In this document: positions 59,650-64,000 of the stretch, one piece after another
Position numbering within the stretch: position 1 is the stretch's first letter
How the letters are laid out: every line of letters starts with the position of its first letter
NCBI RefSeq assembly: GCF_002744755.1
Contig: NZ_KZ319287.1
Span: 310,001-374,000, forward strand
Source: Leeuwenhoekiella nanhaiensis
GTDB taxonomy: Bacteria; Bacteroidota; Bacteroidia; Flavobacteriales; Flavobacteriaceae
Length of the DNA stretch: 64,000 bases
Direction: 5' to 3'
Made by a program: the position numbers and the translations under genes
The notes under the pieces: generated by a model
Told to the model about the DNA's origin: nothing
The model's input: only the letters and a program-made list of their open reading frames with translations
Databases searched by the model: none

Positions 59650-59955
59650 TTATTTGTGATCACCCCTAAAAGTTGAATTCCATAATTCAATTATATCAGA
59701 TTTTAATTCAGGTGTTAGTTCTGATTCGTTTCTAAAGCCAATAAGTTTTTTACCATTGATACTATTGGGTGCTATATAATTTTCAACGCTATTTTTTTCT
59801 AACGATTTATTTGCAAAAAAGGACTGATGCTTTTCATTAATTTTCAATAATCCATTTATAAATTCATCCTTATTTTCTCTATTTTCTAACATTCCAAACT
59901 CAAAATAATCTGAAATTTTTCTCTTTAAATCTACCATTTCTTTAATATTTGACAT
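59650..59955 (-). CDS. Hypothetical island protein, 101 residues
   Basis: A soluble, charged, probably helical protein with no family I recognise; its composition is rich in K, E, N, I and F, like the other island genes. It begins inside the last codons of the upstream secreted-protein gene (14-base overlap in another frame), so it is probably translated from the same mRNA. Nothing in the sequence indicates an enzymatic function. Confidence 0.55.
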   Translation of the reverse strand: MSNIKEMVDLKRKISDYFEFGMLENRENKDEFINGLLKINEKHQSFFANKSLEKNSVENYIAPNSINGKKLIGFRNESELTPELKSDIIELWNSTFRGDHK

Positions 59956-60802
59956 AAGCTTTCGCCGTTGATATAATTTTATCGATTAGAGGTTGCAGGT
60001 AGTATCGTCTACCTTCTATTTTTTCAAAGTCAATCGTATCTTTATCTCCATAATGCCTTACCTTAATAAAATAACTTAAGCCATTACCTGAATTATTATC
60101 AATAAAGGTATAGTTGTCAGTTATTCCTTTTTCAAATGCATCTTCCCAGGCAATTGTCATTTTATAACCTTTAAAGCCATAAATCGTTGAGCGATTTAAA
60201 TCTTTCATATGGATAAAAATTTTGATTGAATTATTTTGATCATCTATAGCTTCTGTTTCCTTGCCAACAATAACTTCTTCATATTCCTTCTGAGCACTAT
60301 TAATTTCTTTATTATCACTATTGTAATTAGGTAAATAAAATATAATATCAGTATTAATACCTTCTATACTTACGCTCTGCAAACGATGAATACTTACGAC
60401 ATTAAAAATTTGAGGATTTGGCACAACATAATCAATTCTAAACTCCTTTATACCATATTTTTTTCTAACATCTTTTAAAAGATTTCTATCCCAAGTATTA
60501 CTTGAAATACTTTGCAAAGTACCATATTCATATGCTTTCAGAGGATTATTTGAAATTTCGATCGCTATTTCCTTTAATCGTAAATCTCGATATTTTAAAT
60601 TTTCTAGCCTATTTAATTCATTCTGCGCATTTGCAATTTCTAAAGCACCATAATCAATTGTCTTAATGGTTTTGTATTCAGACACACTACCATTAACATT
60701 TATATTCTTATTTATATTTGCGTTGATAGTATAATATCCAGAATATTGAGCATTTAAATCAAAACAGCTTAATATTGTAAATAGTAATATTGAAATTTTC
60801 AT
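59942..60802 (-). CDS. Exported protein of unknown function (island)
   Basis: A 286-residue protein with a signal peptide (residues 1-18, ISILLFTILSCFDLNAQ). The mature part starts with a coiled-coil-like stretch (ALEIANAQNELNRLENLKYRDLR), followed by beta-rich sequence. The cysteine before LNAQ (SCFDLNAQ) does not form a convincing lipobox because it is followed by a hydrophobic phenylalanine and Gln cleavage is better. I do not recognise a domain. It overlaps the downstream 101-residue gene by 14 bases and follows the DUF2971 gene by 19 bases. Confidence 0.65.
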   Translation of the reverse strand: MKISILLFTILSCFDLNAQYSGYYTINANINKNINVNGSVSEYKTIKTIDYGALEIANAQNELNRLENLKYRDLRLKEIAIEISNNPLKAYEYGTLQSISSNTWDRNLLKDVRKKYGIKEFRIDYVVPNPQIFNVVSIHRLQSVSIEGINTDIIFYLPNYNSDNKEINSAQKEYEEVIVGKETEAIDDQNNSIKIFIHMKDLNRSTIYGFKGYKMTIAWEDAFEKGITDNYTFIDNNSGNGLSYFIKVRHYGDKDTIDFEKIEGRRYYLQPLIDKIISTAKAYVKY

Positions 60803-60821
60803 TTTTGGCTGCTGAGGTTTA

Positions 60822-61631
60822 TTAGAATAAAATTCTTTTTGGTTTTAATCGAAATGAATTCTTCATTTTTTTCATTTTGTATAGCTCAATGTTAGATAAA
60901 TTTACTTTACAGAAATTTTTAATCCACTTCTCATCATTTTCTTCTACATTGATGCCTAATATAATTTTAAAAATTGCCCTTTTATCAAATTCAAAAATCA
61001 TTTTTTTATGATGGTTAAAAGTCAGGTCAGTAAATAAGACCCGCACTTCTTCTTCGTAATTCCAGAGTGATGATTTCGTTCCAACCAAATGGTGTATTGC
61101 ATAATCTTTATTTTGTAAATAATCAATGGAATCAAATTTCTCTGTGTATTCAATTTCAACTAATGCTAATTTTCCAGGTCTCAATAAACTGAGGCTTAAG
61201 TATAACTTCATTATATCAAAGCCAATACATACTCCTTTATGAGAATATGTATAATGAGACCACATTAAGGAGTTATCGCAGTTTTTAGAAAAACAGGCAA
61301 TTCCAAAGGTATCAAGTAAATTGGGTAGTACCAGTTTTTTATAAGTCTCTTTAATCTTTTCAGTCGTCAAATTCTCGTAATCAATATATCTATTAGGCTG
61401 AGAAGAATTAAACTGTTCGATAGATTTTTTTAACCTCTCTTTCTTAGCAGAATTAAAATTTATAAGTCGTAAATCACAGTCATAAGGGTCATTGAAGGTT
61501 AGGGGATTTTTAATCATTAAAGTCATTTCCTCTAAGAGAGCTTTTGCTCCTTCCATTGACGAATATTGATAAATCACAGGATTTTCCTGCAGTAATTTTT
61601 GAAAATGATCAATTGTTACTATTTTATTCAA
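60822..61631 (-). CDS. DUF2971 domain protein
   Basis: A 269-residue soluble protein with the DUF2971 pattern: IYQYSSMEGAKALLEEMTLMIKNP-type opening, PLTFNDPYDC, GIACFSKNCDNSLMWSHYT and HKGVCIGFDI, then an E-V-R segment (NYEEEVRVLF). DUF2971 proteins are found in accessory and phage-defence settings, with no agreed biochemical role. It is the first of three overlapping or closely packed genes (60822, 59942, 59650) on the minus strand, directly downstream of the attC-like palindrome. Confidence 0.85.
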   Translation of the reverse strand: MNKIVTIDHFQKLLQENPVIYQYSSMEGAKALLEEMTLMIKNPLTFNDPYDCDLRLINFNSAKKERLKKSIEQFNSSQPNRYIDYENLTTEKIKETYKKLVLPNLLDTFGIACFSKNCDNSLMWSHYTYSHKGVCIGFDIMKLYLSLSLLRPGKLALVEIEYTEKFDSIDYLQNKDYAIHHLVGTKSSLWNYEEEVRVLFTDLTFNHHKKMIFEFDKRAIFKIILGINVEENDEKWIKNFCKVNLSNIELYKMKKMKNSFRLKPKRILF

Positions 61632-61646
61632 ATCTTAATTTGCTTT

Positions 61647-61786
61647 CCTGCCAACGGTCCCGGTTAACGACAAGTGGAGTGGAATTATAGAAGTGGATTT
61701 GTCGGCTGACGGTTTGGTTTTTTACGTAAACTAATTTAGTTCTTTTATATGAAACCCGCCATCTGTGATAACCGTTGTTAGCAGGC
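61647..61786. repeat. attC-like imperfect palindrome (candidate cassette boundary)
   Basis: Terminal inverted sequences CCTGCCAACGGT (61647-61658) and ACCGTTGTTAGCAGG (61772-61786) bound 140 bases; their reverse complements agree apart from a short bulge. The GTTAGC-type end and the internal GGTTAAC and ATAACC steps recall integron attC sites or the attC-like repeats seen between gene cassettes in Bacteroidota. The site lies exactly between two minus-strand gene groups of the island. Confidence 0.55.
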
Positions 61787-61788
61787 TC

Positions 61789-62238
61789 TTACTTTAGAAC
61801 TCCATAAATTACTAGAAGTATAATTGATAAGCTTGAACTCAAAAGGAAAACAATTTCAGCTAATTTAAAATACCATTTACGATTAATAGGAATAGTTATT
61901 AGATTATCCGTTTCGCCACTTAGCCGTCTATACAATGCTATCCTTTTGTTTTTACTAATTTGACTTAATTCATCAATACTTTTATAACCAAAAACTACCC
62001 CTGAAAAAATGCCAATTCCTATTGAAATTAATATTGCTGAGAAAATAATTTGTAGATAACCATTTAAATCATTTGTCGCACCAAATGCAACTAAAACTGA
62101 TAATAAAGCAATAAGAATGGTTACAATATGTTTTACCCAATCAATTAATTTTGTTGAATGTTCACTTTCTTGATCAGAAATTTCATTAATTAGATTTGAA
62201 TAATATTCATATTCATTTTGATCCATATTTCTACCCAA
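61789..62238 (-). CDS. Small membrane protein of the island, function unknown
   Basis: A 149-residue protein with an acidic N-terminus (residues 1-30), two closely spaced hydrophobic helices (about 36-56 and 63-86) and a third at about 125-146. The loop between carries positive charges (KNKRIALYRRLSGE). The layout, an N-terminal helical part then a pair of membrane helices, resembles SLATT-type effectors of bacterial conflict systems, but I cannot make that call from sequence alone. Its stop is 3 bases from the attC-like palindrome. A second in-frame ATG four codons downstream (MDQNEYEYY) may be the true start. Confidence 0.62.
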   Translation of the reverse strand: MGRNMDQNEYEYYSNLINEISDQESEHSTKLIDWVKHIVTILIALLSVLVAFGATNDLNGYLQIIFSAILISIGIGIFSGVVFGYKSIDELSQISKNKRIALYRRLSGETDNLITIPINRKWYFKLAEIVFLLSSSLSIILLVIYGVLK

Positions 62239-62252
62239 ATTTATTTTTCAAA

Positions 62253-62579
62253 TTAAGATTTTTTCTTGATAACGAATTCTTTTGGAAGTTCTTGACATAG
62301 TTTATTTACTTCTTCAATGCAAGTTTGAATTTCTTCTTTATTTGATAAAACAACCTTTGGATATGAGTTTTCTCTAAGGATTAGGAATTCCTGAATTAAA
62401 TTTAAATATTCTTTTTTCTCATTTTCAGACAATCCTTCTTTTTGAAAGTGATCTTTGGTTCTTATTTCTAGCTGTAATTTTTCAACCTCACTTTTTCTAT
62501 TTTCAACAAATTCATTGCGAATAAATCTTTGGTCAAAATCAGCTTTGTAAAGTTGAATTAATCTATTCAAGTCAGTCAC
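62253..62579 (-). CDS. Hypothetical coiled-coil protein (island), 108 residues
   Basis: A lysine- and glutamate-rich, helical protein (FVENRKSEVEKLQLEIRTKD, FLILRENSYPKVVLSNKEEI) with a predicted coiled coil in the first half. No family is recognised. It ends 14 bases before the start of the membrane-protein gene on the same strand, so the two are probably co-transcribed. Confidence 0.55.
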   Translation of the reverse strand: MTDLNRLIQLYKADFDQRFIRNEFVENRKSEVEKLQLEIRTKDHFQKEGLSENEKKEYLNLIQEFLILRENSYPKVVLSNKEEIQTCIEEVNKLCQELPKEFVIKKKS

Positions 62580-62652
62580 AAATTCTCTAGATAAATATTG
62601 GATTCTCGGATTATTTGAGAATTTAAAAATGGAAAAAATATTCTCTTCGTGA

Positions 62653-62808
62653 TTATATTCTAACTTTAGTATTTGTTTTTAATCGTTTATTGAAATCTTG
62701 TAAATTTTTACTTGCAATTTCAATATATTTTCTATGTGGTTTTTTTAAAACTACACCATCTTTTGTTGTTGTAGAAATAATTAATCTGCTAAACTCTATA
62801 TTTTCCAT
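62653..62808 (-). CDS. Short hypothetical ORF (island), 51 residues
   Basis: An ATG at 62808 opens a 51-codon frame (MENIEFSRLIISTTTKDGVV start, ending KTNTKVRI) with a stop at 62653. It is basic at the C-terminus and has the same strand and AT bias as its neighbours. It lies 73 bases upstream of the coiled-coil gene. It is too short for a family call and could be a small regulator or a chance frame. Confidence 0.4.
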   Translation of the reverse strand: MENIEFSRLIISTTTKDGVVLKKPHRKYIEIASKNLQDFNKRLKTNTKVRI

Positions 62809-63198
62809 AAATAAAAATGTTTTCTAACATGCTTTAAAAACACTAAACATATACATTTCACCATTAAATTTAAGGAATATGAAAACTTTAGAGTTATGTT
62901 TATAAAAATAAACATTTGTCTTAAAATATTTTACAGAATCCCGTAATCTCCAAAAATGTATAGTTATTTCAGGATTAAGAAGCCGGGATGTATAGCAATA
63001 CTCGGATTAAGACTTTAATTATAGAGAAAAAAGAGGCAAAATCAAGCCTCAGGCAGGGCAACTCCCACTCAAAGGCATAGCAAAGCCTAGGATAGAGTAT
63101 GAAAACGAGTTTGAAAAAGGCTAAATTTAAGATTTTGTTAACAATGTGGCGAATGCTCTATTTTAATAGTAAGCAGTTTTAAAAGGTAATTTAAGAGG
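62809..63198. other. Intergenic region at the right edge of the island
   Basis: No gene is seen in these 390 bases. AT content is very high to about 62940, then it eases. A small hairpin GAGGC/GCCTC lies at about 63032-63049. The transition probably marks where the most AT-rich island sequence ends. Confidence 0.5.
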
Positions 63199-63612
63199 CT
63201 ATTTCTTCTTAAGTAACTCTTCCAAATAAGCCACTTTATCTTTCTCCGCCTGAAGTAATCTCTCATAAAGTTTTTCCTTTTCTTCGTAGGCTATAATTAA
63301 CTTATCTAAAGGATTAAAGGTGCAATGAAAATTTGTTAAAGGTCCATTATTTACACTGTTATCATTAAAATTATTGATATTGTGGAAGATAGACTCTTCC
63401 GAGAAATTCTGAATTCCTTCTTTAGTAACCCCGAGCACTTTAGCCACTTCTTCCAACTTTATATCATCCAAAGTTTCGCTTTGTTCAATATGCGAGACAC
63501 TTTGCTGGCTGATTCCCAGTTCGTGTGCCAGAGCTTCCTGTTTCATCCCACGCAATTCGCGAATGCGGGCGATCTTTCTTCCGATGTGGTTGGGCTTGGT
63601 TGTAGTGGTCAT
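63199..63612 (-). CDS. XRE-family helix-turn-helix regulator
   Basis: A 137-residue protein from ATG 63612: an N-terminal XRE HTH (IGRKIARIRELRGMKQEALA, HELGISQQSVSHIEQSE) spans about residues 8-65, a short asparagine-rich linker (FHNINNFNDNSVNNG) follows, and the C-terminus is a coiled coil (KEKLYERLLQAEKDKVAYLE). This architecture is very common in Bacteroidota. It is divergent from the partial gene at 63839 and may regulate it or the adjacent island. An in-frame upstream ATG (63657) adds 15 residues that lack HTH character. Confidence 0.86.
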   Translation of the reverse strand: MTTTTKPNHIGRKIARIRELRGMKQEALAHELGISQQSVSHIEQSETLDDIKLEEVAKVLGVTKEGIQNFSEESIFHNINNFNDNSVNNGPLTNFHCTFNPLDKLIIAYEEKEKLYERLLQAEKDKVAYLEELLKKK

Positions 63613-63838
63613 AATCCTGGAATTTATGAAGTGTGCATGTTGATAAATCGTAGACAAGGTAAAACTTTATCTCCAGTTTTATAAATCCTTATGGTATTTT
63701 TCAGTGCTATACCTTTAAAAAGGTTTATCCCTCATAGTCTCCTGGTAACTTACCAATCTCGATGGGTCAATTACTATTAGGTTTGGTTCGGCACCGTTGG
63801 TACTGTCAGTAACATCCTGTACGTTAAAAACATCGGTT

Positions 63839-64000
63839 ATGACCACTTATTTGAATATTCCGCAGGATTTTCAGCACAAAGAACGCTTAGCGCAGTTGCT
63901 GCATCGTATTTTAAATGCAATTGTATTGGATTCATTTTATCTGTCCAGATTACAGCAAGAGGATGATTTGAGTTATTATTTTCTTACCGGTTTTATCGAC
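63839..64000 (+). CDS. Partial unknown gene, cut by the right edge
   Basis: An ATG at 63839 opens a frame that stays open for 54 codons to the end of the window (MTTYLNIPQDFQHKERLAQL opening). The visible part looks helical (LLHRILNAIVLDSFYLSRLQ) and has no domain I can name; a HEPN or nucleotidyltransferase-associated protein is conceivable but only a guess. It is divergent from the XRE regulator, with 226 bases between the two. Confidence 0.5.
   Translation, partial: MTTYLNIPQDFQHKERLAQLLHRILNAIVLDSFYLSRLQQEDDLSYYFLTGFID

Noticed and set aside
1-64000. CRISPR array, rRNA operon or insertion sequence
   Set aside because: No regularly spaced repeats, no rRNA-like sequence and no transposase-like protein were seen on either strand.

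Overview
This is a chromosomal window from a Bacteroidota bacterium, most likely a marine-type member of the Flavobacteriaceae. The evidence is a type IX secretion type B sorting domain, the conserved order prs - rplY - pth - ribF, a ligase-associated DNA repair set, a bifunctional ornithine-lipid acyltransferase of the OlsF type, promoters of the TTG-N17-23-TAnnTTTG form and almost no Shine-Dalgarno signals. Genus cannot be fixed from the sequence alone. Most of the window looks like core chromosome of moderate GC; the last 4.5 kb after a tRNA-Leu gene is clearly AT-rich and looks like an acquired island.

Layout. 1-7 kb: a truncated M28 peptidase, a CBS-pair protein, a CDP-alcohol phosphatidyltransferase, a DUF4375 protein, a secreted seven-repeat T9SS substrate, a zinc-ribbon protein, a bacillithiol transferase-like DinB protein and a Moco-sulfurase-like class V aminotransferase. 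7.5-15 kb: a short SSB, an HD hydrolase, and an acetate block (acetyl-CoA synthetase, a sodium:solute symporter with its DUF4212 small subunit, and an HDAC/AcuC-like deacetylase). 15-32 kb: an MG2/TonB-plug protein, Tex, a GIY-YIG nuclease framed by short palindromic repeats, metG, an LD-carboxypeptidase, YraN, an M48 peptidase, mfd, an SDR, an unusual disulfide-reductase homologue and a TspO-like protein.

32.7-39.8 kb holds the ligase-associated DNA damage response set on the minus strand: MBL-fold exonuclease, ATP-dependent DNA ligase, DEXH helicase and PdeM phosphoesterase. A DUF559 endonuclease gene bracketed by multi-hairpin inverted elements sits inside this cluster, and the exonuclease frame has no ATG, GTG or TTG start. 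40-47.7 kb: a TerB protein, GNAT enzymes, aspartate kinase, OlsF, a MarR regulator with a cysteine tail, a D-2-hydroxyacid dehydrogenase, a thioesterase and a ParDE-type toxin-antitoxin pair. 47.8-59.1 kb: mgtE, rsmA, a TPR protein, serS, an HTTM protein, ribF, pth, rplY and prs.

59.26 kb on: tRNA-Leu(CAA), then an AT-rich run of minus-strand unknown genes (including a DUF2971 protein and a small membrane protein) split by a 140-bp attC-like imperfect palindrome, then an XRE regulator and the start of a divergent gene cut by the window edge.

The signals most worth following are the two small-nuclease/palindrome modules (GIY-YIG at 19.7-20.2 kb, DUF559 at 36.4-37.0 kb), which resemble in design the RAYT/REP partnership but use different nucleases, the attC-like cassette boundary in the island, and the exonuclease with a non-canonical start. 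No CRISPR array, rRNA gene or recognisable insertion sequence was seen.
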